44,957 nucleotides of DNA from positions 1 through 44,957 of IMG/VR virus record IMGVR_UViG_3300009012_000002. One strand, given 5' to 3'. This DNA comes from a virus. The stretch's first letter is position 1; each line of letters begins with the position of its first letter. The position numbers and the translations under genes were made by a program. The notes beneath the pieces were generated by a model, which ran no database searches, had not been told where the DNA came from, and worked only from the letters and a program-made list of their open reading frames with translations. Positions 30,242 to 39,379 of this stretch are shown here, piece after piece.

Positions 30242-30924
30242 TTGGTGTTCCGACTGGAGAATATGCGAGACGAGCTGATTTCTATGATTATTATAATTTA
30301 TTGAGTAAGCCAGTAGGTACTATGGCTATGTTTGTTCATGGTCCGTCTCCTGCTAAGAATAGAAATCAAATTATAGACCAGGCGATTGAACATAAATGTA
30401 GTCATGTTTTGTTTATCGATGATGACAGCGCATTCAAAAGTGATGCATTGATTCAGTTACTTGAACATGACAAAGATATAGTGTGTGGATTACAACTACG
30501 TCGGGAATATCCACATCAGCCATTGATTTTTGACCATATGAAGTCAGATGGTCAATCTCTTTACTCATATTTGAATGGTGATGAAACTAGACTCAAGCGC
30601 ATTGCAGCTTGTGGATTCGGATTTGTACTTATTAAGACAACTGTATTTGAAAAGATGGAAAAGCCGTGGGTTAGAATTGGTGAGTTAGACCCACAAGAGT
30701 GGTCTGATGATATTGGTTTCTTCAAACGAGCGAGAGAAGCTGGAGTAACCGAAATGTATTGCGACATGGAGTGTCGAATTGGTCATATTTCTACAATGGT
30801 TGTGTGGCCGAATAAGGTTGACGGTAAGTGGTATACAGGATATGATACTCGTGGAGATGAAGGTATGTTAAATACACCACAAATTATGCCAGCAATTCAA
30901 CAGACGGGAGTTAAGAATGGCTAA
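30220..30924 (+). CDS. GT2-like glycosyltransferase, second paralogue
   Basis: A 234-residue protein with KVLIGVPTGEYARRADFYDY, HVLFIDDDSAFKSDAL (DDD motif) and AACGFGFVLIKTTVF. It aligns end to end with 20348..21106 and ends in a shared YDTRGDE/IDTGGSE region. Paralogy points to duplication within this phage lineage. The start could be a GTG one codon later. Substrate is unknown. Confidence 0.75.
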   Translation: MVDRKVLIGVPTGEYARRADFYDYYNLLSKPVGTMAMFVHGPSPAKNRNQIIDQAIEHKCSHVLFIDDDSAFKSDALIQLLEHDKDIVCGLQLRREYPHQPLIFDHMKSDGQSLYSYLNGDETRLKRIAACGFGFVLIKTTVFEKMEKPWVRIGELDPQEWSDDIGFFKRAREAGVTEMYCDMECRIGHISTMVVWPNKVDGKWYTGYDTRGDEGMLNTPQIMPAIQQTGVKNG

Positions 30925-30954
30925 TGGAGCACCAATTGTTAGGAGAGTAGACAT

Positions 30955-31167
30955 ATGAAAGATACAGAAGCTAATACTACCAGCAAATTTACTACACCAG
31001 CTAACGCTCCTGTAGTGGAGAAGATAGATATTGAGAAAGAACAACTCAAAGCTGAATTACATAAGAAAATCCAAACTATTCTGGAAGAACATGGTGGTAT
31101 GGAGTCAAATATTGGGATTACCCATGACTATTGGAGATGGATGAATCAGATTAGGGCTATGAAATAA
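30955..31167 (+). CDS. Hypothetical protein, 70 aa
   Basis: Disordered N-terminus (ANTTSKFTTPANAPVVEK), then a helix (KEQLKAELHKKIQTILEEHG) and an aromatic end (HDYWRWMNQIRAMK). AGGAGAG lies upstream. No family is recognised. Confidence 0.6.
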   Translation: MKDTEANTTSKFTTPANAPVVEKIDIEKEQLKAELHKKIQTILEEHGGMESNIGITHDYWRWMNQIRAMK

Positions 31168-31752
31168 ATGCAGATTAATGAGTCGGTCGAGTCTATCAAT
31201 CAGCAACTAATAGATGAGTTTGGTATTGATACGATTACTGGCTTGCCAATTTGGCGCGTAGTCTTTAGTGAAGACCAATTTGAAAAGAGACTTGGTACTT
31301 ATGATGATTTTCTACCTGGTACTAATATATATTTGAGAACGATAACTGAAGTTAGGTTGGTTCCTAAATATAGACAATGGGTTCATCAGAAGTATGTCAT
31401 AGAAAGATTAGTTCTTGTTCCAGACATAAATGAACGAGAATTGCCAACTAGTAAGTTGTCATACGAGCCGATTTATGTATTTCAAACTGGTAGTGGAGCC
31501 TATTTACCACCGAAATTTGAAGCAGCTAAATTTATAATTGACTCTGTATATGCTGCACAAGGTAAGAGTAATTTAGCAAAATACAAAGACCCGGATGCCG
31601 GTCTTAAGACTGATGATTTAATTGCAAAGAAAGCCGCCGAGATAGATGAACTTCAGTCTGAATTATTTGGTAATGAAACATTCACTGGTGATGCGATAGC
31701 TCATGGTGAAGCTGTTATTGTACCACGAAATTATGAGAAAAAGGCGAATTAG
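31168..31752 (+). CDS. Hypothetical virion-operon protein, 194 aa
   Basis: Contains FGIDTITGLPIWRVVFSEDQ, YRQWVHQKYVIERLVLVPD, and YEPIYVFQTGSGAYLPPKFE, ending in a helical, charged region (AAEIDELQSELFG). Such proteins occur between capsid and head-tail adaptor genes in related phages. It directly abuts the preceding gene. Role unknown. Confidence 0.6.
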   Translation: MQINESVESINQQLIDEFGIDTITGLPIWRVVFSEDQFEKRLGTYDDFLPGTNIYLRTITEVRLVPKYRQWVHQKYVIERLVLVPDINERELPTSKLSYEPIYVFQTGSGAYLPPKFEAAKFIIDSVYAAQGKSNLAKYKDPDAGLKTDDLIAKKAAEIDELQSELFGNETFTGDAIAHGEAVIVPRNYEKKAN

Positions 31753-31784
31753 CATGAATAATGAGTTAGGAATAGAGGTGTAAT

Positions 31785-32480
31785 TTGGGCGTGGTTGGTC
31801 AGTTCCCATTAATGTCAGATTTGAAACGCAGGACAATTCCTGCTCCTGTAAATCCTTTAGATAAGTGTACTGTAGTTTCAATTTATCCGAAAGCAATTCA
31901 TGAGAAGAAGCATACAATTCAACCTGGTGTGTTTGATATTGAACCAGGCTCATATGATAAACCATCAATCCTAGTAGTTGGTCCCAGCTCATGGTGGAAA
32001 GAGTTAGATGAGAATCAACCACTACTAGAAATTCCACAATCATCCATTCAAATTGCTGATTCGGTAGTTAAAGATTATATTAACGGTATTTATGGATGTG
32101 ATATGGGTGAGAATCAACCTGGATTGTTCTATGTTCCTGGTGAGTGGACTGTAGATAAAATTAAGAAAGAGAAAAAATCTGAATTAGATGAAGCTAATCG
32201 TAAACAGCGTAACTGGTTTATGTTCTTGGTTAAAGTGGCTGATGCCATGTGGGCAAGAACAAATGGTAATCCATTGTCTATCATTGATGATTCGCGTATA
32301 GCCGCTCGTGAATTAAACATGATTAACAAAGAATGGCTGAGAGACATTGAAGCTGTTGAGCTTGTTCGTTGCAAGGCTTGTGGTAGTTTGAAGAATCCTC
32401 TTTATCCAGTCTGTGCAAATTGCAAAGCTATTGATGACCCAGCTAAGGCAAAAGAACTTGGTTTGGTGTTTGCTCAATGA
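31785..32480 (+). CDS. Zinc-ribbon protein of the virion operon, 231 aa
   Basis: The start is TTG with GAGGTG upstream. The body includes PSILVVGPSSWWKELDENQP and a long helix (KKEKKSELDEANRKQRNWF). A C-terminal four-Cys ribbon, RCKACGSLKNPLYPVCANCK, ends the fold. It probably works with 31168..31752. Function is unknown. Confidence 0.6.
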   Translation: MGVVGQFPLMSDLKRRTIPAPVNPLDKCTVVSIYPKAIHEKKHTIQPGVFDIEPGSYDKPSILVVGPSSWWKELDENQPLLEIPQSSIQIADSVVKDYINGIYGCDMGENQPGLFYVPGEWTVDKIKKEKKSELDEANRKQRNWFMFLVKVADAMWARTNGNPLSIIDDSRIAARELNMINKEWLRDIEAVELVRCKACGSLKNPLYPVCANCKAIDDPAKAKELGLVFAQ

Positions 32481-32725
32481 AATATAAAATAGTCAAAATA
32501 CATACGTCGGCGTTCATTGATATACTCAAACATGGAATATATAATAACGTAAGAGTTGCGAATAACGCTCTGCCAGGGGATGCCAAATTTATTAGGGCGT
32601 TCACAAATGATACAAACGGATGGGGTTATATTAGTTTGGTTATTGAAAGTGAATTATTTCCAGAGATACAAGAAGGTGATTTAATGGAAGTCCTTCCATA
32701 TCCAATATTTGAGAAGGTAATGTAG
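32477..32725 (+). CDS. Hypothetical protein, 82 aa
   Basis: Strand-helix-strand pattern: MKYKIVKIHTSAFIDILKHG, NGWGYISLVIESELFPEI. The start overlaps the preceding stop as ATGA. No family is recognised. Confidence 0.6.
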   Translation: MKYKIVKIHTSAFIDILKHGIYNNVRVANNALPGDAKFIRAFTNDTNGWGYISLVIESELFPEIQEGDLMEVLPYPIFEKVM

Positions 32726-33442
32726 ATGGGAACAACTTCACTAACAGCCACTTCAGTAATGGATAAAGCCGCATCATTAATGAATGATACGGCAAAGACT
32801 GTATATACATATGTCGCTCAATTGCCATATTTAAACATGGCATTTGATGAGCTACAAGAATCATTTGAACTTAATAACATACCAGTTACAAACCAAACAA
32901 CTAGTCCTGTTATTGTTATACCGATTGGTACAACATCAATTAATCCAGTTGATGGTATTGGTTCTGGGGCAGCACCTAATTATCCTACTGACTTAGTTGA
33001 AATCCAAGGTTTGTATGAGAGATTAACTGGTAGTAACGACCCATTCGTGCCAATACATCAACGTGAATTTTTACCACATGCCCTAGATAATTTGCCAACA
33101 GAGGCACTACAATATTGGATTTTTGAAGGTCAGAGAATTAAATTTATTGGTGCCTTAACTTCTAGGGATGTAGTGATTGATTATATCAAAGCAATATTTC
33201 CAGACCAGATAGCACAAACTACTGTAATTGGAGTTATTAATGCTAGAAGTTTTCTATATTATAGAACAGCCGCATTGTGTAGCCAATTTATTGGTGAAAA
33301 CAAAACTAGGGCTGATGAATTGAATAGCTTTGCTTTGATGGCTCTTGATAGAGTTACTGGCATTGGTGTAAAGAGTAAGCAGTCTATTATGACGCGCCGA
33401 AAGCCATTCATGGGCGCATACAAGCGCAGGTCATTCACATAA
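32726..33442 (+). CDS. Head-tail adaptor, podoviral type
   Basis: A 238-residue protein starting MGTTSLTATSVMDKAASLMN with VAQLPYLNMAFDELQESFEL, which resembles the helical N-terminus of podoviral adaptor proteins (T7 gp11, P22 gp4 type). YPTDLVEIQGLYERL and the C-terminal basic RRKPFMGAYKRRSF follow. Position between capsid and tail genes agrees. It would bridge the portal and the tail nozzle. Confidence 0.6.
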   Translation: MGTTSLTATSVMDKAASLMNDTAKTVYTYVAQLPYLNMAFDELQESFELNNIPVTNQTTSPVIVIPIGTTSINPVDGIGSGAAPNYPTDLVEIQGLYERLTGSNDPFVPIHQREFLPHALDNLPTEALQYWIFEGQRIKFIGALTSRDVVIDYIKAIFPDQIAQTTVIGVINARSFLYYRTAALCSQFIGENKTRADELNSFALMALDRVTGIGVKSKQSIMTRRKPFMGAYKRRSFT

Positions 33443-33756
33443 TGAGTGAGTTAAAGGTCAAACCCACGGTAAAACCAAAGTCACTTGTTATAGCTGCGGC
33501 TGTCATTAATGCAGCTAATGAAGCTAAACTATCTGTAGATATATTAATTACAAGTGGTAATGATAGTAAACATATGCAAGGAAGTAAACATTATACTAAC
33601 GAGGCATTAGATATTAGAACAAAAGAGCTTGATGATATTCAGTTAAACCAATTTATTGATATAACTATGCGTCGTTTGGGTAATAACTATCAATTTGTCA
33701 TGGAAGATAGAACAGGACCTAATGAACATCTTCACTTAGAATATGACCCACAATGA
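33442..33756 (+). CDS. M15-type peptidoglycan peptidase, likely endolysin
   Basis: A 104-residue protein containing SGNDSKHMQGSKHYTNEALD and GPNEHLHLEYD. The His (SKHY), Asp (ALDIR) and His (HLH) match the zinc ligands of the M15 D-Ala-D-Ala or L-Ala-D-Glu peptidases. The small size and virion-operon location fit a phage endolysin or a tail-associated lysin. No signal peptide is seen, so a holin would be needed. Confidence 0.75.
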   Translation: MSELKVKPTVKPKSLVIAAAVINAANEAKLSVDILITSGNDSKHMQGSKHYTNEALDIRTKELDDIQLNQFIDITMRRLGNNYQFVMEDRTGPNEHLHLEYDPQ

Positions 33757-35231
33757 GAGACCATACTCCATTAACAATTGAAGACTTCAATGGGTACTAT
33801 AATCGTGGCGACCAAGAAACTGTCCCACCAGACCACTTCGTAGAAGTAAATAATATTAAATATACTGAATCTGGATTTCAAACTAGAGATGGTATAGATT
33901 TATATCAGAGTATTGGGTCAATACTAGGTAATATACTTCGCATCCATCCATATAAGATGCAGACTCAGCAATCATTATTAGTTTTAACGGTTGGCGGGCA
34001 TTTACATCATGTTATATCACCATCAGTAGTCTTTAATGATATATTAGTCAAATCAGCGATGACTGATTTTAATGTAGCATCAATTGCTGGTAGAGCCTAT
34101 ATAACTCCATTCTCTACTGATTCATCTGGATATGAGAAAGGATTACAAAATGAGTTTTTATACGTGTACCTTGGCGCTGGCGCAGTCGCTAGAAAAGCCG
34201 CTGGCGACCCACCAACTGGTACTATTACAGTAGCTAACGGTGCTGCTGGATTAACTGATTTTGGATTACATTTATATGGTGTAGTATTTGAGAGTGACAC
34301 TGGATGGTTAAGTGCTCCAGCCGCATTCGCTCAATTTACTAATTCTGCTGCTCTCTCTGTATCATTTAGCACAATTCCAATTTCAGCACAATCTCACATT
34401 GTAAAACGTCATATAGTAGCAACAAAGAGAATTCTTAATTATAATGGCGACTTAGATGGTTATCAATACTTCTTCATTCCAAATGGAGTAATTAATGATA
34501 ACACTACAACAACGCTATCTAATATATCATTCTTTGATATTGATTTACTTGATGATGCTTCTCATCTTCTTGATAATTTCTCATCCATTCCGGCTGGTGT
34601 AGGACTTAATACGTATCATGGAAGATTAATTTTAACAACTACATTCACAGATATTTCTGTTGCTTATGCATCAGCGGCTGGAGAACCTGAAGCAATTGAC
34701 CAAGTTGATGGTGTAATGATTGTTACACTAGATGGTAATCCAATAACTAATTGTCAAGAATTTAGAGATAACTTGTATTTATTCAAGAAAACTAGAACTG
34801 TCGGATATGCGGATAATCAAGATGTTCCATCTACTTGGAAGCCATTCACCATAGATGAAGGAATTGGTGCGCCTGTTCACGGAATAGGGACTGTATTAGA
34901 TTCTGGTGGTGTTAATGTGGATTTTTTACTTATTGCAGATTTCTCAGGAATTATGTTATTTGATGGTGCTTTCACCAGACCAGAACTGTCATATAAGATT
35001 AGAAATTATTGGTTGTCAATAGACAGGAATCAATTTAGAAAATTAGAATTAGTTAATGATTCTATTGGACAACAAATATATTGTGTCTTACATGATGGGT
35101 CAATTCTGATAGGAAATTATCAGAATGGACTAAATCCAAAAGATATTAGATGGGGTAAGTGGACATTTGATATTACTATCACAAGTATAGAACTTATTAA
35201 TACTAGCACTCTCATTTTAGGAGCAGCTTAA
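33753..35231 (+). CDS. Probable tail nozzle/hub beta-propeller protein
   Basis: A 492-residue strand-rich protein. The N-terminus (EDFNGYYNRGDQETVPPDHF) resembles the start of podoviral tail tubular/nozzle proteins. Repeated propeller-like segments follow (NILRIHPYKMQTQQSLLVLT, AGRAYITPFSTDSSG, YHGRLILTTTFTDISVAYAS, FRDNLYLFKKTRTVGY). It follows the adaptor and lysin genes. The assignment rests on place and fold impression. Confidence 0.6.
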   Translation: MRDHTPLTIEDFNGYYNRGDQETVPPDHFVEVNNIKYTESGFQTRDGIDLYQSIGSILGNILRIHPYKMQTQQSLLVLTVGGHLHHVISPSVVFNDILVKSAMTDFNVASIAGRAYITPFSTDSSGYEKGLQNEFLYVYLGAGAVARKAAGDPPTGTITVANGAAGLTDFGLHLYGVVFESDTGWLSAPAAFAQFTNSAALSVSFSTIPISAQSHIVKRHIVATKRILNYNGDLDGYQYFFIPNGVINDNTTTTLSNISFFDIDLLDDASHLLDNFSSIPAGVGLNTYHGRLILTTTFTDISVAYASAAGEPEAIDQVDGVMIVTLDGNPITNCQEFRDNLYLFKKTRTVGYADNQDVPSTWKPFTIDEGIGAPVHGIGTVLDSGGVNVDFLLIADFSGIMLFDGAFTRPELSYKIRNYWLSIDRNQFRKLELVNDSIGQQIYCVLHDGSILIGNYQNGLNPKDIRWGKWTFDITITSIELINTSTLILGAA

Positions 35232-36928
35232 TGTCTGTTCCTACTAATCTAACTGCATTAACAGCAATTGATTTAGGTGTTTTGCCCGCTGATGTAACTC
35301 AAGATGTTCATGACACTGGAACAGGATTAAATTATACTGTATGGTATAAATTTACTACTCCTAGTGTTGCTAAAGTTGTTGGGGCGTGGGGATTTAGTGG
35401 AAATATTGGAGCTGGGTATCGTCCTAACATTACATCATATGATGGACCTGCATCAGCTCCGTCAGCTATTGTAAGTTCACTTACAGTATCTGGCTCTAAC
35501 AATAAACCAATTCAATTTCCTGTTAATCCATCTACTGAATATTTTCTTGAGTTTGTAAAGAACGTTGATACTTCTCCTGCTTTATTAAGAATTAGAGTTG
35601 AAGTAGCGCCAAATCAAGATTTAGTTGCTGGTTCTATAATTGTCCCAGATGATACTTCAGGACTACCAGCATCAGTTATATCGATAGGAAATGGTACTGT
35701 TAGAAGTTTTGTTAATCCATTTCCAGCAGGTGAACAGGGAGATATTCTATCAGTATCTGGAAGGAGTTTAGTATCTAATATTGGTGAGAGTGGCTTGAAT
35801 TTATATGAAAAAGATTTAACTTTATTAGTTGCTCAAATTCCGCTTTCTGAATTTGGTGTAATTAGAGCTAATCAAGGTTCTCAAAAGTTTTATACTGCTT
35901 TTTATAATGGTGGCACTAACATCGTCGTTAATACAGTTTCATCCGCTGGAGTTATTGGTGGTACTACTTATACAGTAACTGGTGGCTCTATTGCAGCTAT
36001 AGCAGCACTTAATAATGATACTATATTGTATTATTCTGAAATTGGAAATAACAAAGCCATTAAACGATGGGATTTAATTGGTAACGTAGCTTTAACTGAT
36101 TTTGTTGCTGGCGTTGCAAATTATCGAAATTGTGATATTCTAGTCCTTTCTGATAGTACCATATTAGTTTGTCGTTTCAAAAGTACGGCAGCGCGCGACG
36201 TTACTGTTACTAGATATAACACAACTGGAACAGTTTTGAATACTTATACTTTTGGAGCAGGTCCATTTATTGGTGTTAATCCAAGATTTGCATATGCAAT
36301 TAATGACCCAACTTCATTTTGGGCTTTTCTTCATTTAGATAATGCAGTTGGTGATTTATCAGGAAAATCAAGATTTGTGAATGTTAGAGTAAGTGATGGT
36401 GTTGCGCTAAATACAATTGAAATTATAGATTATCATTTTGGAATTTATAGTGGCGTGGAAACTGCTACACCACCAAATAGATTTGGGCCATCTACTTCTT
36501 GCCCATTATTCATTCTTAGAGGCAACTCTGGAATATATGTTATTTCACCTGGTAAAACAAATGATACAGTATGGCCAGGAGCATCATCAACTCTAGATGT
36601 GAAGATTCCGAATCCGTTAGTTCAAACGGCATTTACTGATATTAGTGAAGGAGAAAATATTAATCATTTTGCAGGAATAAGAATAAGGGTAAATGGAACT
36701 GGAAATTTAATTCCAAGATTATTATCTCTGGATAGTATTCTAACACAAACATTGGCGTCAATTGTTATGTCTACAACTACTGATAGACAACCAACTATAC
36801 TAGCTAATTTCCAAACTCAGAGATGTAGCTTAGAGTTAAAAACAACTGTCATAAATGAAATATTCAAAATTAATCGAATTATACTCTATGCTAAGGAAGT
36901 ATTTAGCGAATTCCCATCAGTTCAATAA
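35231..36928 (+). CDS. Tail protein with PPC-like N-terminal domain
   Basis: A 565-residue beta protein. Residues 30-130 (GLNYTVWYKFTTPS, EYFLEFVKNVD, LLRIRVEV) resemble bacterial PPC or carbohydrate-binding beta sandwiches. The middle looks like a propeller (IAAIAALNNDTILYYSEIG, DILVLSDSTILVCRF). The C-terminal 120 residues form another strand-rich domain. A cell-surface-binding role is plausible. Confidence 0.5.
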   Translation: MSVPTNLTALTAIDLGVLPADVTQDVHDTGTGLNYTVWYKFTTPSVAKVVGAWGFSGNIGAGYRPNITSYDGPASAPSAIVSSLTVSGSNNKPIQFPVNPSTEYFLEFVKNVDTSPALLRIRVEVAPNQDLVAGSIIVPDDTSGLPASVISIGNGTVRSFVNPFPAGEQGDILSVSGRSLVSNIGESGLNLYEKDLTLLVAQIPLSEFGVIRANQGSQKFYTAFYNGGTNIVVNTVSSAGVIGGTTYTVTGGSIAAIAALNNDTILYYSEIGNNKAIKRWDLIGNVALTDFVAGVANYRNCDILVLSDSTILVCRFKSTAARDVTVTRYNTTGTVLNTYTFGAGPFIGVNPRFAYAINDPTSFWAFLHLDNAVGDLSGKSRFVNVRVSDGVALNTIEIIDYHFGIYSGVETATPPNRFGPSTSCPLFILRGNSGIYVISPGKTNDTVWPGASSTLDVKIPNPLVQTAFTDISEGENINHFAGIRIRVNGTGNLIPRLLSLDSILTQTLASIVMSTTTDRQPTILANFQTQRCSLELKTTVINEIFKINRIILYAKEVFSEFPSVQ

Positions 36929-36931
36929 TTT

Positions 36932-38620
36932 ATGCCATTCAAGCTACCACCTCAGCAACCAGATTTTTCGCCCCTGAAAATATCTCTGGCTAGTTCAGGC
37001 TTCCAAACTAAAAATAATGCACTATATCAAACTATACTTTATGGTATCGAAAAAACCATTCAATTTCAAAAACTAACTGTAAGTGATTTAGATGATAGAA
37101 TTATTGGGCCAACATCGTCAACAGATAATGCAATAGCAAGATTTGATGGTACTAATGGAAAAAGAATTAAAAACTCTTCCATCCTTATTAATGATACTGG
37201 CATATTGCAATTTGGTGGGACCACCACTGATTTCCTTGCATTAAAACCTAATGAGTTAACACTAGAAGTAAAGTTAGCTGATGATAGTGACTACGCTTCA
37301 TTAAAAGCTGACGGTCTTATTCTTGTACATGGTCTAATAGTAGATGTTTCTACTATTTTTGTTGACCCTGTAAATCATCGTGTCGGTATAGGCACGACTA
37401 TTCCAAGTCAAACACTAGAAGTTAATGGATTCACAACGATTGATGGACAATTAACTACTGTTGCTGCTCTTGGTAATTTATTCATATTAAATAATAGTGC
37501 TGCTGACGCTGGTGTTACAGGAAGTTGTTATTTTACTTTCCAAACAGCTACGGCAAATCGCTGGTATCTCGGAATGTCAGCGGCTGGGTCAACTGGTAAT
37601 TTTGATTTATATGATAATATTGATGGATATAATGTAGCTTCATGGACTAAAGGTTCTGGATTATTTCAATGCTTAAAAGGAATAACTGTTACTGGATTAA
37701 CAACTCTGGCGACTGTCGCCAGTCCTTTAATTGTTCATACAAATGGTATTGCACAACGTATTGATATTGGAGCTACTGGAGATACTAGTTCATCAAGTCA
37801 AATTAGGTTGTTTCAGGACAGCACTCATTATAATTGGCAAATTGGAGCAGGCATTCAGAATAATGATTCATTAAGTATTACGCCTTCTACCGCTATTAAC
37901 GGAACAACATTTTCAAGTCCAATATTCTCATTCAACTTAACAGGTACAACATCACTTGTTCCTCATAGTGTTTCTTTTGCTGGAGCTTCACTTTTTAGTA
38001 TAAACAATTCAAATACAGATGCAGGAGTCACCAACGGCTCCTACATGACTTTTAATACTGCTGGCACAACAAGATACTACGTTGGTATTTCTACTTCTGG
38101 TGCAAATGGTAACTGGGAAATTTATAACAATGGTGCTGGAAATTTAGCTTTCTCAATTGATAAGACAACAAGTGCAATTAAACTATTTGGTAAGCTAACT
38201 TCTTACAATAATATCGTTACTACCGGTTGGGGTACTCCAGCAATATATGGAACTGGACGCGTAACAGCACAAACAGCCGCTGTTGCCTCTATTGCAGCAT
38301 ATACAGTAGGTGCGGCTGACGGTTCGTTTATCATTTCTGCAAATATTAATGTCACAACATCAACTCTTCATAGCTTCACAGTTGAGTGTGCTTACACTGA
38401 TGAGACTAATACGGCTCGTGTCTTGACATTGAGCTTTTCACAACTTACAGGAGCCTTTGTTACAACAATTACAAATGGAACTGGGGCTGGACCATATGAA
38501 GGAGTTCCTTTACATATCAGATGTAAAGCATCAACTACAATTACTATTAGAACACAAGCAGCCGGTGTTTATACCACTGTAACTTACAATGCTGAAGGTT
38601 CAATTACTCAGATTGCTTAA
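36932..38620 (+). CDS. Tail fibre protein with internal repeats
   Basis: A 562-residue protein with the fibre-type motif DNAIARFDGTNGKRIKNSSI (residues about 65-85) and HRVGIGTTIPSQTLEVNG, typical of trimeric fibre shafts. A segment near residue 182 (LFILNNSAADAGVTGSCYF) recurs near 353 (LFSINNSNTDAGVTNGSYM), each followed by a WYLG/YYVG and a GNFDLYD/GNWEIYN block. It is probably the receptor-binding fibre. Confidence 0.75.
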   Translation: MPFKLPPQQPDFSPLKISLASSGFQTKNNALYQTILYGIEKTIQFQKLTVSDLDDRIIGPTSSTDNAIARFDGTNGKRIKNSSILINDTGILQFGGTTTDFLALKPNELTLEVKLADDSDYASLKADGLILVHGLIVDVSTIFVDPVNHRVGIGTTIPSQTLEVNGFTTIDGQLTTVAALGNLFILNNSAADAGVTGSCYFTFQTATANRWYLGMSAAGSTGNFDLYDNIDGYNVASWTKGSGLFQCLKGITVTGLTTLATVASPLIVHTNGIAQRIDIGATGDTSSSSQIRLFQDSTHYNWQIGAGIQNNDSLSITPSTAINGTTFSSPIFSFNLTGTTSLVPHSVSFAGASLFSINNSNTDAGVTNGSYMTFNTAGTTRYYVGISTSGANGNWEIYNNGAGNLAFSIDKTTSAIKLFGKLTSYNNIVTTGWGTPAIYGTGRVTAQTAAVASIAAYTVGAADGSFIISANINVTTSTLHSFTVECAYTDETNTARVLTLSFSQLTGAFVTTITNGTGAGPYEGVPLHIRCKASTTITIRTQAAGVYTTVTYNAEGSITQIA

Positions 38621-38623
38621 TTT

Positions 38624-39007
38624 ATGATTCTAGGTGAATTGATAGCGGCAGAACCAGCATTAACTAAGTTATCAACTTTACGTTTACCTATAAAGACTTC
38701 TTATAACTTAATGAAATTGTTATCAAATGTGAAGAAAGAAATTGAAATCTTCAATACACAACGAAACTTATTTATTAAGGAGCTAGGTATAGAACGTGAT
38801 ACTACATTACAAGAAAAACAAAAAGGGATGGGTTCACAAGTAGTAGAAGTATTGCCAAACAACATAGAAGAATTTGTTAAACGCATAAATGAATTAGCTA
38901 GTGTTGAGGTTAGTATTGAAACTAATTTAACACTTGAATCTCTCGGAAGCATAGAAATTTCAGCAGAAGATTTGCTTGTATTAAAACCAATATTGAATAT
39001 TGAATAA
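38624..39007 (+). CDS. Helical protein downstream of the fibre, 127 aa
   Basis: Starts MILGELIAAEPALTKLSTLR and has a helical hairpin (YNLMKLLSNVKKEIEIFN, FIKELGIERDTTLQEK). A strand-rich C-terminus follows (VEVSIETNLTLESL, ISAEDLLVLKPILNIE). Its layout resembles small proteins found next to phage tail genes, some labelled DUF1617. Function unknown. Confidence 0.55.
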   Translation: MILGELIAAEPALTKLSTLRLPIKTSYNLMKLLSNVKKEIEIFNTQRNLFIKELGIERDTTLQEKQKGMGSQVVEVLPNNIEEFVKRINELASVEVSIETNLTLESLGSIEISAEDLLVLKPILNIE

Positions 39008-39008
39008 A

Positions 39009-39377
39009 ATGTATAAAACTAGGATATTACCAGTTGAAGAGTGGCATAAGCTAGAAGGAACAGAACCTGGCCTAGCTTATAAACATTTTGATGAAATTCT
39101 TACAAATGTAATGGTTGTAGAGAGAGATGATGTAATAGTTGGCACTTGGTGCCTAATGCCATATTATCATGCTGAATGTGTTTGGATTTCTGAAAAACAT
39201 CGTGGCAATCCAGTGGTTGTTAAAAGATTACTAGTTGGCATAAGACAAATGGCTAATGAAGTTGGAGTTAATTCAGTTATTACATCAGCTGTAGATGAAG
39301 AAACTATAAAATTATTAAATCATTTAGAAGCTGAGAAGCTACCTGGTGAACATTTCGTCATCAAATTTAGGGGTTAG
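39009..39377 (+). CDS. GNAT-like acetyltransferase
   Basis: A 122-residue protein with the GNAT strand order: MVVERDDVIVGTWCLMPYYH, then CVWISEKHRGNPVVVKRLL (the acetyl-CoA loop region), and SVITSAVDEETIKLLNHLEA. GNAT genes of this size are common in podoviral structural operons. The ATG at 39009 is preferred over a TTG at 39000. Confidence 0.65.
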   Translation: MYKTRILPVEEWHKLEGTEPGLAYKHFDEILTNVMVVERDDVIVGTWCLMPYYHAECVWISEKHRGNPVVVKRLLVGIRQMANEVGVNSVITSAVDEETIKLLNHLEAEKLPGEHFVIKFRG

Positions 39378-39379
39378 AA

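Noticed and set aside
30917-30958. 13-codon frame MANGAPIVRRVDI overlapping the next start as ATGA.
   Set aside because: Too short to support; it may simply be the ribosome binding region of the next gene.
31754-31783. 9-codon frame MNNELGIEV ahead of a TTG-start gene.
   Set aside because: Likely chance; its GAGGTG end serves as the next gene's ribosome binding site.
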